A stretch of DNA of 64,000 bases, from positions 19,541 through 83,540 of the forward strand of contig NZ_JAKNBL010000012.1 in assembly GCF_022410535.1 (NCBI RefSeq), given 5' to 3'. The notes below the pieces were generated by a model. It made no database searches and was not told the DNA's origin. It saw only the letters and a list, made by a program, of their open reading frames with translations. Source of the stretch: Pelotomaculum terephthalicicum JT. Lineage in GTDB: Bacteria > Bacillota > Desulfotomaculia > Desulfotomaculales > Pelotomaculaceae. Of the stretch, positions 27,660-36,272 are shown one piece after another (position 1 is the first letter of the stretch; every line of letters begins with the position of its first letter). The position numbers and the translations under genes were made by a program.

Positions 27660-29795
27660 TTAGATATTGATTTCGTATAGTGTCTCACTGTTCCCCATGC
27701 CCATGGGACGGCCGCCTTGCGGGCTATCTTGGGCGGAGTTCGATTGCCATTCTTCTTTAGGAACCTCCGTGCCGTTGGCGCGGATCCAATCCATCACTTC
27801 GCTGCCGCCGCCTCTGCCGCCTGAGCCGGATGAAGGGATCAGGAAAAATTTCACCTTTTTATCCGCCACCATTTGTGCCAGCTTCTCGGCTGTGAGAATG
27901 GGGTCCGAACCGCTGAACCCGCCCATGGCGACAACAGCTTGGCCGGTCTCGATAATATAAGATTCAGCCGTGGATGCCTCAGGAGTCATAAAGAGGTAGG
28001 CTTCCCCCGTATTGTTCCTGGTGACATACTCAAGCAGCTTGGTATTGATACTGCTTGAGTTCATGCCGCCGCCCATGCCCTGCCTTTGGCCGAAACCCTG
28101 CCGGCTTGGTCCGGCCTGCGGCAGCATGCTGTTGTCTCCATAAAGAAGCGGAGTGGCCGACCAGTATAACGGCGCCGCCAGCAACACCAGCATCCCTGCT
28201 ATCGCGGCAATCGACACCAGCTTTTCTTTCTTGGCGGCCAGCAGCAATAACAGCGCCAGCCCGGTTCCCGCGACTCCCATGCCGATTAACCAGCCCGCGC
28301 CGATTTGCTCTTGGTAGGGCTGCAGGATATATAGCTCAAAAGCCGTGGTAGCCAGCAACCCTGCCGGCAGCAGCCACCTTTTCCAGCCTTCTTTATTGCG
28401 GTACTGGTTCCATAGCTCTGCCCAGCCTGTTCCCGCCAGCGCCGCGACCGGCGGGGCGAGCATAATCAGGTAATATTGATGGAAGAAGCCCGCTACGCTG
28501 AAAAACACCATTGTCGGAAGCAGCCAGGCCAGCCAGAACAAGGCTTCCTTCTGTTTGGCAGTCAGCTTTCTCAGGCGCGTGCCGGCCAGCAGTCCCACGC
28601 AGGCGAACGCTACAAAGGGCAGCAGCCAACTGGCTTGCCCGGACAGTTCGGATTGGAGCAAACGCAGCGGCCCGGCCCGGCCGGTTCCGAACATACCGCC
28701 TCCGCCTCCGCCACCCTGCCCTGGCGGTCCACCCCCGCCTGGTGCCGGGCTTAGTCCTTCATTAACCCCAGGGTAGCCCCCCGGGCTATTGTTTCCGTCA
28801 GGCTGCATCTGCTGCTGGTCGGGCATGTTGCTGCCAGCCTGCTGTACTTGCTGCCCGCCGGGCATATTGTCGCCATCCTGCCGCGTTTGCTGCCGGTCCG
28901 GCGTTACGTCCTCTTCCTGCCTTGTCTGCCGCTGGTCCGGCGGCGCGCCGCCGGATCCCATGCCTCCCCTGCCCATTCCCTTCAAGCGGGCTATCCCGTT
29001 ATAGCCGAAGGCAAGCTCCAATACAGAGTTTGTTTGGCTGCCGCCGATGTACGGCCGGTTTTTCTCTGGGATCATATCAACAACCACCGCATAGGACAGG
29101 GTTACCACAGACATGACAACCGTCGCCGCCGCAAGCACAGCCAGTTTCTTTTTCCACCCGGTTTTGAAAGCCAGCAGGTAAAACACGTAAAAAGCCGGAA
29201 CAACCATGTAAGCTTGCAGCATTTTCATATTGAAGCCCACGCCGATCATGGCGAAAGCGCCCAAGAGCCAAGCCAACTTTTGATTGTTGACCGCCCGGAA
29301 CAACATCCAAGTGGCCAGAAGGAGGGTAAATACCAACAAGCTGTCAATATTATTTGTTCGACTCACCGCGACGGCAATCGGAGTACACGCCATTACCAGA
29401 CTGGCCAGCCGGGCAGCCGTTTTGCCGTACGTCGGCTTGACCAGAATATACATCAGCAATACGGAACCAACGCCGGCCAAAGCCTGCGGAAGAATCACGC
29501 TCCATCCGTGCACCCCGAAAATATAGGCGAACAACGTCTGAACCCAAAACGTGACCGGCGGTTTATCCACCGTGACGTAACCGCCCGGATCAAGAGAAGC
29601 GTAGAAAAAATTGTGCCAGCTCTGCAGCATGCTGGTTACCGCCGCAGTATAATAAGCGTTGGCGTACTGCTCATTCCAGATTTTATAAATATTCAAGAAA
29701 GCGGCCAGTAAAGCAATGCCGATCAGGATAAAATCCAAACGTTGAAGTTTCCCCGGTTTTATTTTGATCTCCCCCTCTTGCGAGCAACCCCGCAT
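27660..29795 (-). CDS. ArnT/GT39-family glycosyltransferase with Gly/Gln/Pro-rich insert (YkcB-like)
   Basis: A 711-residue membrane protein, first gene of the glycosyltransferase operon. The GT39 start is typical: NEQYANAYYTAAVTSML with DPGGYVTVDKPP, where the aspartate is the presumed catalytic residue. About 10 membrane helices are followed by an extracellular C-terminal domain (residues about 560-711, MTPEASTAESYIIETGQ). Residues about 275-385 are low complexity, rich in Q, P, G and D (PDRQQTRQ- and GGGG-type stretches), forming an unusually long external loop. It moves a sugar from a polyprenyl carrier to a cell-surface acceptor. Confidence 0.85.
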   Translation of the reverse strand: MRGCSQEGEIKIKPGKLQRLDFILIGIALLAAFLNIYKIWNEQYANAYYTAAVTSMLQSWHNFFYASLDPGGYVTVDKPPVTFWVQTLFAYIFGVHGWSVILPQALAGVGSVLLMYILVKPTYGKTAARLASLVMACTPIAVAVSRTNNIDSLLVFTLLLATWMLFRAVNNQKLAWLLGAFAMIGVGFNMKMLQAYMVVPAFYVFYLLAFKTGWKKKLAVLAAATVVMSVVTLSYAVVVDMIPEKNRPYIGGSQTNSVLELAFGYNGIARLKGMGRGGMGSGGAPPDQRQTRQEEDVTPDRQQTRQDGDNMPGGQQVQQAGSNMPDQQQMQPDGNNSPGGYPGVNEGLSPAPGGGGPPGQGGGGGGGMFGTGRAGPLRLLQSELSGQASWLLPFVAFACVGLLAGTRLRKLTAKQKEALFWLAWLLPTMVFFSVAGFFHQYYLIMLAPPVAALAGTGWAELWNQYRNKEGWKRWLLPAGLLATTAFELYILQPYQEQIGAGWLIGMGVAGTGLALLLLLAAKKEKLVSIAAIAGMLVLLAAPLYWSATPLLYGDNSMLPQAGPSRQGFGQRQGMGGGMNSSSINTKLLEYVTRNNTGEAYLFMTPEASTAESYIIETGQAVVAMGGFSGSDPILTAEKLAQMVADKKVKFFLIPSSGSGGRGGGSEVMDWIRANGTEVPKEEWQSNSAQDSPQGGRPMGMGNSETLYEINI

Positions 29796-29899
29796 GATGT
29801 CCCGGCTTTTTACATTACAATAATACCCCTTTTCCCTGAATTATCCCTTAACGGCAACTGAACATTGATTGAGTACCGGCTGAATATACCCTGAATAGG

Positions 29900-29977
29900 G
29901 AGGGGGTCAGGCTACTAACTTATTAACTTATTGACGAATTCGTCAATAAGTTAATAAGTTAGTAGCCTGACCCCCTC
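29900..29977. repeat. Perfect 78-bp palindrome (REPIN-like)
   Basis: Two 39-bp arms are exact reverse complements with no loop, centred on GAATTC between 29938 and 29939. The outer ends read GAGGGGGTCAGGC and the inner part contains CTTATTAACTTATTGAC. The right arm encodes the last 11 codons and stop of the kinase gene, so insertion probably created the present C-terminus. The GGGGTCAGG outer motif is like REP elements mobilised by RAYT transposases (inference). Confidence 0.85.
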
Positions 29978-31439
29978 TACTCTCTACTGTCGGCAACTCA
30001 ATTCTAAATACGGCGCCAGAAGCGGAATTTTCGGCAGAGATCATTCCGTTGTGCTTTTCAATCACATTTTTGCTGATAGCCAATCCGAGCCCGTAATTTC
30101 CTTTTTTACCCTTATAAAACCTCTCAAATATATATGGAAGTTCATTCTCTTCAAAACCGGAACCGTCATCAGAAATTTTAATTTCTACTCTGTTATTTTC
30201 AATAATATTTAACAAGATCTCAATAGTACTATTTGCATATCGTATGCAGTTACTGATTATATTTGTAATCGCACGAGAAATCTTTTCTTCATCCGCATAA
30301 ATTTCAATATTTTTATCGAGTTCATTTGAAGTAATTTTTTTGTTGCTATTAACGGCAATTCCACTCATACGATCAATACAAGTATCAATTAATTTATTAA
30401 AATTCAAATTGTCAAAGTGATAATTTTCCTCTATTGCATCAAGGCGTGATAAATATAGCAGATCTTCCACCAGATTGGTCATACGCCTGGTTTCACCGAT
30501 TATTATATCGGCAGCGGCATCACTATCAACAACGTCATATTTGATGCCTTCGGCGTAACTCTGAATAGACATAAGCGGTGTTCTGAATTCATGGGATACA
30601 TTTTGCAGAAAAGTTTTCTGTGCTTGATCATAAGTTTCAAGCTTTTCAGTCATAATATTAATATTATTGACAAAATCGTGCAATTCATCATCTGCCTGCA
30701 AATAGATTTTAGCGCCGAAATTCCTTTCCGCTATAGCTCTGATATGTTGATTGAGAGAAATAAAAACGGCAGATATTTTTTTTGACATCTGAGAAGAAAA
30801 GAGCGAAATAATCAAAGCCGAGAAAATCAGGATAACAAGCAGGATAATATTTATTCCCTTTTGCAACTGATTAACCTCTTGAAGACTGGAGTATATGATA
30901 ATCCACCCTAATCCGAAAGAGTTCTTTTGAGATACCGGCTTGATAATTGCTATATATTCAGCACCGGATAAATGAAAGTTCAAGTATGATTCATCGTTAA
31001 AACTTTTTAACTTCATCTGGTCATTTATCTGGCTCAAGAGTTCAGCAGGAGGCTTGAAGGATTCTTCCGGGAAAGGTGTTATTCTATTTTTATCTTTATC
31101 CAGTAAAATATAATCCGCATTCAAGACAGACAGAGGCTCTCTTAATGAACGGTCCAACATAAAATAAAATCTGACAAGGTCATTATTGGGCGCATCAGGA
31201 AAAGGAGGCGGCGGATTAGGCTCTCTCTCAGGGCCCGGAAGTCCCGGAAAAAAGTCCGGTCCTTGCAGCAACGCAGTATCTTCAGTATGTGAGGCGATTC
31301 TATCCAACTGGCCAATAATCTCTTTTTCGATGTACTTTCGGACAGCAATATTAAATATTATTGTTGTCAGGGTGATCAGCATGATGATTAAAACAAGGTT
31401 AAATTTAATAAGTCGCCATTTAATGGTGTTCCTCTTCAT
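29943..31439 (-). CDS. Membrane sensor histidine kinase (HAMP/HisKA/HATPase_c)
   Basis: A 498-residue kinase. A first membrane helix (about 12-32), a variable extracellular domain with a proline-rich stretch (about 35-190), a second helix, HAMP, then HisKA with NVSHEFRTPLMSIQSYAEG and the N, G1 and G2 boxes (NIISNCIRYA, SDDGSGF, YGLGLAISKNVIEKH). The last 11 residues (RGGQATNLLTY) come from the palindrome. It begins right after the regulator stop (TAA-ATG), so the two are one operon. Confidence 0.92.
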   Translation of the reverse strand: MKRNTIKWRLIKFNLVLIIMLITLTTIIFNIAVRKYIEKEIIGQLDRIASHTEDTALLQGPDFFPGLPGPEREPNPPPPFPDAPNNDLVRFYFMLDRSLREPLSVLNADYILLDKDKNRITPFPEESFKPPAELLSQINDQMKLKSFNDESYLNFHLSGAEYIAIIKPVSQKNSFGLGWIIIYSSLQEVNQLQKGINIILLVILIFSALIISLFSSQMSKKISAVFISLNQHIRAIAERNFGAKIYLQADDELHDFVNNINIMTEKLETYDQAQKTFLQNVSHEFRTPLMSIQSYAEGIKYDVVDSDAAADIIIGETRRMTNLVEDLLYLSRLDAIEENYHFDNLNFNKLIDTCIDRMSGIAVNSNKKITSNELDKNIEIYADEEKISRAITNIISNCIRYANSTIEILLNIIENNRVEIKISDDGSGFEENELPYIFERFYKGKKGNYGLGLAISKNVIEKHNGMISAENSASGAVFRIELPTVESRGGQATNLLTY

Positions 31440-32147
31440 TTACCCTCTACCGATTGGCTTATCCTGTATTTTAAAACCAAATCCCCACACTGTATCAATT
31501 TTTAGAATCGAACCAGCGTTAGAAAGCTTTTTTCGGATTCTTTTGATCATATCATCTGTCGCACGGGTCTCCACCACGTTTTCAAATCCCCACACTTTGT
31601 CAAGAAGTTCATTGCGGCTAACAGCTCTGTTTCTATTGATAGACAGATAATAGAGCAATGATAATTCCATTCCTGTAAGTCCGATGTTTTTATTATTAAT
31701 CTCAGCCGTTTTGGTATCAGGATTTATTGAAATATCTAAAATCTTAACAATGTGATTACTTCCTACGTTGCTTTTATCAAATTCAATTCTCCGAAAAACA
31801 CTTTTTACTCTGGCAATAAGTTCCATAGGACTAAGCGGTTTTGTAAGATAATCATCGCTTCCCAGGGTAAGCCCGGCTACCTTGTCGGATTCGGTATCTT
31901 TGGCAGACACAATAATAATCGGCACATTACTTTTTTGGCGGATTAGTGAACAAACAGTATATCCATCCATCTCAGGCATCATGATGTCTATTATGAGCAT
32001 ATCTGCCGGTCTGAAACTAAAAGCCTCAAGAATGGCGCGTCCATTATAGAAAGCTTCAACATCATACCCTTCTTTAATAAGAAATGATTTTATTATATTA
32101 CAAATATTGATCTCATCATCTGCAACATATATTAATTTTTTATTCAT
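31440..32147 (-). CDS. OmpR/PhoB-family response regulator
   Basis: A 235-residue regulator: receiver domain with ADDE, phospho-acceptor LIIDIMMPEMDG (about residue 53) and K in YLTKPLSP, then a winged-helix DNA-binding domain (about 130-232, ISRNELLDKVWG-type VSRNELLDKVWGFE). GGGTGAG lies 8 nt before the ATG at 32147. Partner of the kinase just downstream. The glycosyltransferase operon follows on the same strand and may be a target (inference). Confidence 0.92.
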   Translation of the reverse strand: MNKKLIYVADDEINICNIIKSFLIKEGYDVEAFYNGRAILEAFSFRPADMLIIDIMMPEMDGYTVCSLIRQKSNVPIIIVSAKDTESDKVAGLTLGSDDYLTKPLSPMELIARVKSVFRRIEFDKSNVGSNHIVKILDISINPDTKTAEINNKNIGLTGMELSLLYYLSINRNRAVSRNELLDKVWGFENVVETRATDDMIKRIRKKLSNAGSILKIDTVWGFGFKIQDKPIGRG

Positions 32148-32557
32148 AAATATCACTCACCCTAAATTATTTTACCATTTTATAAATGTAATTTCGCTGA
32201 AAAAACTTATTGCTTTAATTTTGCCACAGTTTGGCGGATATTTTTGCATTAAATATATATATAATGATAGGTTGGAAATTAAACGACGTAATTTGGCATA
32301 TAAAGTTACAATCTTATTTTCTTGCCACAAGTTTGCCACATTACAGATATGTTGAGAAAAGCAACACCTGCCGATAATTATAATAGACGATAGCAGTATG
32401 CAAATTGAAAACTCGTCAAACCAATTTAATTATTATATTTATTCGCAAGTTTGCGAATCATCATTATATATATATTACTTTATTAAACCTAATAAATTAA
32501 CTTGACAAGGAGGGTAGCGGAAATTTATAAACCATAATTTTAAGGAGGTAAAGGTAA
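32148..32557. promoter_or_regulatory. Divergent control region with TTGCCACA direct repeats
   Basis: 410 AT-rich bp between the regulator (minus) and the repeat protein (plus). TTGCCACA occurs at 32322-32329 and 32333-32340, 11 bp apart, and a similar pair TTGCCACA/TTGGCGGA at 32221 and 32231. Direct half-sites one helical turn apart are what OmpR-type regulators bind. A separate palindrome, ATTCGCAA-GT-TTGCGAAT, is at 32441-32458. Confidence 0.5.
32502..32531 (+). promoter_or_regulatory. Sigma-A promoter of the repeat-protein gene
   Basis: TTGACA (32502-32507) and TTATAA/TATAAA (32525-32531) are 17-18 bp apart. An ideal AAGGAGG lies about 10 nt before the ATG at 32558. Confidence 0.65.
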
Positions 32558-33058
32558 ATGAATGCAATTCAAAGTGTCAGCGCCGCTAATTTTATGATGA
32601 ACACGAAAGGCATTAATAACAAGAATGGACAAGACCCTTTTTTAACCGATGCGGCTAGTGTTTTAGGGCTTTCATACGACGAACTCTTGTCAGAATTGGA
32701 ATCGGGTAAGGACTTAGACACCATCGTTACAGACCAAGGTTTGAGCGTGGATGAATTTCGTGAAAAGATGGATGAGCTGAACCCCAATAAAGGTCAAGCT
32801 GACAGTACTCGAGATGCGGCTCCGCCACCGCCGCCCGGCAAAGGAACCGATCAATTTTTGACTGACGCGGCAAGCGTTTTAAACCTCTCATCCGAGGAGC
32901 TAACAGACCTGCTGGAATCAGGCAAGGACTTACAAACAATAATTGAGGAACAAGGTTTGACCATGGAAGATTTTCAAAAACAGATGTACGAACTTTTCAA
33001 CAGCCATCAAGCCGCTAACGTCGATCAGGTTGGCAACATAGTTAATGAAACAGTCTAA
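32558..33058 (+). CDS. Small two-repeat protein of unknown function
   Basis: A 166-residue acidic protein made of two copies of a ~45-residue unit (about 26-72 and 96-144). Each begins FLTDAASVLGLS or FLTDAASVLNLS and continues with an L-x-SGKDL-x-TI-x-x-QGLS/T segment. The copies are joined by a linker with a PPPPPG run. The unit resembles helical repeats in uncharacterised Firmicutes proteins in which a SGKSL-type turn precedes a short helix. There is no signal peptide or membrane helix. It has a strong promoter and ribosome site and lies between two two-component systems, so it is likely a regulated effector or co-sensor; function unknown. Confidence 0.8.
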   Translation: MNAIQSVSAANFMMNTKGINNKNGQDPFLTDAASVLGLSYDELLSELESGKDLDTIVTDQGLSVDEFREKMDELNPNKGQADSTRDAAPPPPPGKGTDQFLTDAASVLNLSSEELTDLLESGKDLQTIIEEQGLTMEDFQKQMYELFNSHQAANVDQVGNIVNETV

Positions 33059-33102
33059 TTAAAACTAAACAAGAAAACACCACGCTGGAAGGCAAGCGGG
33101 GG

Positions 33103-33176
33103 CGGTTCTTGCCGCCGCCATGAACAGGCAGAAACAAGAGCTGTCCCCCCATTGCCTCTTCGCCCCTTGAGAACCG
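33103..33176. repeat. REP-like inverted repeat
   Basis: CGGTTCT (33103-33109) and AGAACCG (33170-33176) flank a G/C-rich core in the gap between two convergent genes. It shares the GGTTCT arm with the element at 46244-46300. It may also act as a terminator. Confidence 0.4.
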
Positions 33177-33179
33177 TTT

Positions 33180-34691
33180 TTATTTCTGAACCAGCTCCTC
33201 CCGAACCGTCCCATTTGCCTCATTTGCCTGGGCGGGAAGCCGGATATGAAATATGCACCCTTCTCCCTCTTGGCTTTCAACGTTAATTGTTCCTCCGTGA
33301 GCATTAACAATGGACTTGGTAATTGCCAGGCCTAAACCGGCGCCGCCATATTTGCGCGTCCGGGAGGAATCGCTGCGGTAAAAACGATCAAACACGTGCG
33401 GGAGATGGTCTGCACTGATCCCCGGCCCGTTGTCTTGAAAGGATAACTGCACTCCATTGTTCTTTCCGCATAATGAAATGCGGATATGGCCTTTTTCGGG
33501 GTCCGTGTGCTGCACCGCGTTATGAAACAGATTCAAAACAACCTGCTTCATTTTGTCCATGTCAAATTTGCATTTCATGTTCGGCTCGACCGACAAGTCA
33601 AGCTTCCTGCCGTCGGCCAGGATGCGCAGCTGCGGCTCCATCTCCTGGATAACATTATCCAAAAAGCCTTCCTTTAGCTCAATGCGCGGTTCGCGGTCAA
33701 GCTTACTCAGGAGAAGCAAATCATGCACCAATTTTGTGAGGCGGCCCGATTCGCTATGCATGCTTTTTAATGATTTATGCAGCTGCTCAGGCTGATTGGC
33801 CGCGCCGCGGAGCAATACCTCCAGAAACCCGTGAATAGATGTTAACGGCGTGCGCAGTTCGTGAGAGGCGTCCGCTATAAAGCGGCGCATCTGTTCTTTA
33901 GTTTCTCTTTCCGCTTCAAAAGACGCTTCCAGCCGCTCCAACATGCCGTTAAAGGATTCCGCCAAACGATCAATTTCCACCTGTCCCTGCCGGGTTGGAA
34001 AACGCCTGTCTAAATTCCCGGCGTCAATTTGTTCCGCGGTATCCACCATGTTGAATAAAGGGACCAATGTTTTTTTAATTATCGGTAAAAAGCCGAGCAG
34101 CCCAAACAGCATGGCGGCAAGGGAGAGGAGCAAGAAAGTGAAGAGCTGGCGCACAAGCAACTCCTTGAGCGGGTTGGTCAAAGTACTTGCCTGAATGACG
34201 CCAAGCACCTGCCCGCGCTCAAAAACCGGCTGAAGCACCACTAATTGTTCCGCTCCCCCGGCATCATTAATTACCCTGTAGTTCGTAACCGGTTTTTTCT
34301 TCAACGCGTCCATATACTCCTGGGATGCCAATTTGGGCGGACTCGCGCCGTCAGGCCCGCTGAACAACACGGAATAGTTGCCCTGCGGATCAACAAAGGC
34401 TACATTTGCGTCAGGAATAAAAAAACGCGGCGGGCGCGCAGCACCATACTCCTCGCTCATGCTGAAATGCTGCCAGGCTTCAGGGGCGAGCGCCATTAGC
34501 TGGCTCTGCATCTGGCTCTGCATGATGGAGGCCTTATTTCGGTAAATAACTTCCCGCATAAAAACATATTGAAACAGGCCTATAAGCATAAGCAAAACCG
34601 CGAGGATCAGCAAAGAACGGGACAACAATTGGACCCGGAGCGAGTTGGGAGCGAAAAAGGCTTTGAGCTGCGTCCTTATCTTACGGTTCAT
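33180..34691 (-). CDS. Membrane sensor histidine kinase
   Basis: A 503-residue kinase. Membrane helices at about 22-45 and 183-205 bracket an extracellular sensor domain. HAMP (about 208-265) is followed by HisKA with DASHELRTPLTSIHGFLEV and a complete HATPase_c (NLFHNAVQHT, QDNGPGIS, GGAGLGLAITKSIVNAHGG). The start ATG overlaps the regulator stop (ATGA). It is convergent with the repeat-protein gene. Confidence 0.93.
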   Translation of the reverse strand: MNRKIRTQLKAFFAPNSLRVQLLSRSLLILAVLLMLIGLFQYVFMREVIYRNKASIMQSQMQSQLMALAPEAWQHFSMSEEYGAARPPRFFIPDANVAFVDPQGNYSVLFSGPDGASPPKLASQEYMDALKKKPVTNYRVINDAGGAEQLVVLQPVFERGQVLGVIQASTLTNPLKELLVRQLFTFLLLSLAAMLFGLLGFLPIIKKTLVPLFNMVDTAEQIDAGNLDRRFPTRQGQVEIDRLAESFNGMLERLEASFEAERETKEQMRRFIADASHELRTPLTSIHGFLEVLLRGAANQPEQLHKSLKSMHSESGRLTKLVHDLLLLSKLDREPRIELKEGFLDNVIQEMEPQLRILADGRKLDLSVEPNMKCKFDMDKMKQVVLNLFHNAVQHTDPEKGHIRISLCGKNNGVQLSFQDNGPGISADHLPHVFDRFYRSDSSRTRKYGGAGLGLAITKSIVNAHGGTINVESQEGEGCIFHIRLPAQANEANGTVREELVQK

Positions 34692-35371
34692 GGCAGATCA
34701 ACACGGTAGCCTGAACCGCGCAAGGTTCGTATTAACTGATGGTCTTTGTCGTTTAATTTGTCCCGCAAAGAACGGATATACACCTCGACAATATTTTCCT
34801 CGCCGCCAAAATCATAGCCCCATACTTTTTCTAAAATCATCGTTTTGCTTATAACCAACCCATGATTAAGAACCAAAAATTTAAGAAGCTTATACTCGGT
34901 GGGAGACAATTCCATAACCCTGTCTTCGAGCCTGATCTCTTTGCGGCGGTCATCGATATGAAACGGCCCGATCACTACTTCCCCGAATAAATTTGGAAAT
35001 TGATTACGGATTCTGGCATAAATCCTGGCAAGCAGTTCCTCAAAGCTAAACGGCTTGATCATGTAGTCATCGGCTCCAAGCGTCAGACCCTTCACCCGGT
35101 CATCCACTTCATCCTTGGCCGTCAGCATGATCACAGCCACATTCTCCGTTTTTTTCAGCATCCGGCATACTTCGAAGCCGTCCATTCCAGGCATCATGAC
35201 ATCAAGAATAACAACGTGCGGCTGGAATTGCTTCATCATGGTAATGGCTGTCATCCCATCCTGGACGGTTTGCACCTCGAACCCCTCGTTTTGCAGGCCG
35301 AGTTCCAAGAATTGCAGGATATTCGGCTCATCGTCCACTACTAATATCTTAATTCCTTTTAATTGTTGCAT
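34688..35371 (-). CDS. OmpR/PhoB-family response regulator
   Basis: A 227-residue regulator. The receiver has VDDE, the phospho-acceptor VVILDVMMPGMDG (about residue 55) and IKPF; the winged-helix domain (about 130-225) contains VISKTMILEKVWGYDFGGEENI and ends LRGSGYRVDLP. It is coupled to the kinase by a 4-bp overlap. The ATG follows GGTGATAGGCG. Confidence 0.93.
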   Translation of the reverse strand: MQQLKGIKILVVDDEPNILQFLELGLQNEGFEVQTVQDGMTAITMMKQFQPHVVILDVMMPGMDGFEVCRMLKKTENVAVIMLTAKDEVDDRVKGLTLGADDYMIKPFSFEELLARIYARIRNQFPNLFGEVVIGPFHIDDRRKEIRLEDRVMELSPTEYKLLKFLVLNHGLVISKTMILEKVWGYDFGGEENIVEVYIRSLRDKLNDKDHQLIRTLRGSGYRVDLP

Positions 35372-35392
35372 CGCCTATCACCACCTTCACAT

Positions 35393-35467
35393 CCGGGACA
35401 CTCCACCGGGGACATTCCATCCGGGACATTCCATCGGGGACATTCCTCCGATAGGAGGTGTGTCCCC
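35393..35467. repeat. Four 14-bp tandem units ending in a REP-like hairpin
   Basis: Units of the type CCGGGACATTCCAT repeat four times with period 14 (35393-35448). The last overlaps a hairpin at 35436-35467: GGGGACA..CCTCC, loop GATA, GGAGG..TGTCCCC. The array is in the upstream region of the regulator gene at 34688-35371. Confidence 0.65.
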
Positions 35468-35578
35468 ATTCCTTTGTCACTATATTCATATTATCCGGGT
35501 TATAACTGAAACCATACTGAAGAAAAACTGAAAACTTGTTGAATATCTGCAGTATAAAGCTTGCTCATCAAAACTTGT

Positions 35579-35618
35579 GCAAAAAAGGCTCAAGGGTTAT
35601 CGCCCCGATAGCCCTTGA
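35579..35618 (-). terminator. Rho-independent terminator after the LysM gene
   Basis: On the minus strand a 13-bp stem (35606-35618 with 35590-35602, one wobble) with a 3-nt loop is followed by GCC and six T residues. It lies 15 bp past the LysM gene stop. Confidence 0.85.
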
Positions 35619-35632
35619 TTTATTTGAAAGCT

Positions 35633-36184
35633 CTATTGCCGGAGCTTGTCAGTTTCTCTCGGCACCTTAATAATCTGTCCTATATTTAATATACTATTTA
35701 CTTTCATTTTATTAAACCGGGCCAGTTCAGAGGCGTAACTTTCCGAACCATAATAATAAGTTGCGATTGTTTCAAAACAATCACCTTTCTGGATTTCATA
35801 ATAAATAATTTCATCAGCAGGCGGAGTTTGACCTGCCGGTTGTTGATCTACTGATTGTTGATCTATTGATTGTTGATCTATTGATTGTTGTTCTACCGAT
35901 TGTTGTTCTATCGGTTCGCCGACTTGTTCCTTGAATGAAACATACTCCTCACCCTCATTATTTTGCACATTTTGCGTTGGCGGTACGGACATCTCAAGTT
36001 TGTAGATCCTAACACCCATTACGAATATCAATAAAACCGTGATCATCAAACCCAGCATTAAATGCTTCTTTTTTATGAAACTAGTATCCTTTGAATAAAT
36101 TATCTCTATATCCTTAATGCTTTTACCTATGATTTCACTATCGTCGATTCTTTTCAAGCTACGTTTCCCCCTTGCATCTTCCAT
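35633..36184 (-). CDS. Membrane-anchored LysM-domain protein
   Basis: A 183-residue protein: basic cytoplasmic N-terminus (1-40), one membrane helix (about 43-63, LMLGLMITVLLIFVMGV), an extracellular linker with five QQS/QQP-type repeats (VEQQSIDQQSIDQQ), and a C-terminal LysM domain (about 127-177, YEIQKGDCFETIATYYYG ... IKVPRE) that should bind peptidoglycan. The linker repeats are also visible as ~15-bp DNA repeats at 35836-35915. The start at ATG 36184 shares bases with the stop of the chemoreceptor remnant (TGATG), suggesting it was once coupled to that gene. Confidence 0.8.
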   Translation of the reverse strand: MEDARGKRSLKRIDDSEIIGKSIKDIEIIYSKDTSFIKKKHLMLGLMITVLLIFVMGVRIYKLEMSVPPTQNVQNNEGEEYVSFKEQVGEPIEQQSVEQQSIDQQSIDQQSVDQQPAGQTPPADEIIYYEIQKGDCFETIATYYYGSESYASELARFNKMKVNSILNIGQIIKVPRETDKLRQ

Positions 36185-36272
36185 CAAACAGCCTTAGCCA
36201 ATTCTTCAATTTTTCCGGAAGTGACAGCCAGTTCCTGCATGGCGGCGGACATTTCCTCATCTGTTCTCACAA
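36184..36272 (-). pseudogene. 3' remnant of a methyl-accepting chemotaxis protein gene
   Basis: The minus strand encodes TDEEMSAAMQELAVTSGKIEELAKAV before a TGA at 36184-36186. This is the C-terminal coiled coil of a chemoreceptor signalling domain. Everything upstream is replaced by the YgjP-type gene and the restriction island, so only about 29 codons remain. Confidence 0.7.

Noticed and set aside
28848..29711. 287-codon plus-strand ORF
   Set aside because: Antisense to the GT39 gene, produced by the repetitive G/C-rich insert.
35393..35448. 14-bp tandem array considered as CRISPR
   Set aside because: Units are contiguous without spacers and end in a REP hairpin.
35836..35915. Short tandem DNA repeats resembling a mini-CRISPR
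   Set aside because: They encode the QQS repeats of the LysM protein in frame, are only ~15 bp long, and have no spacers.
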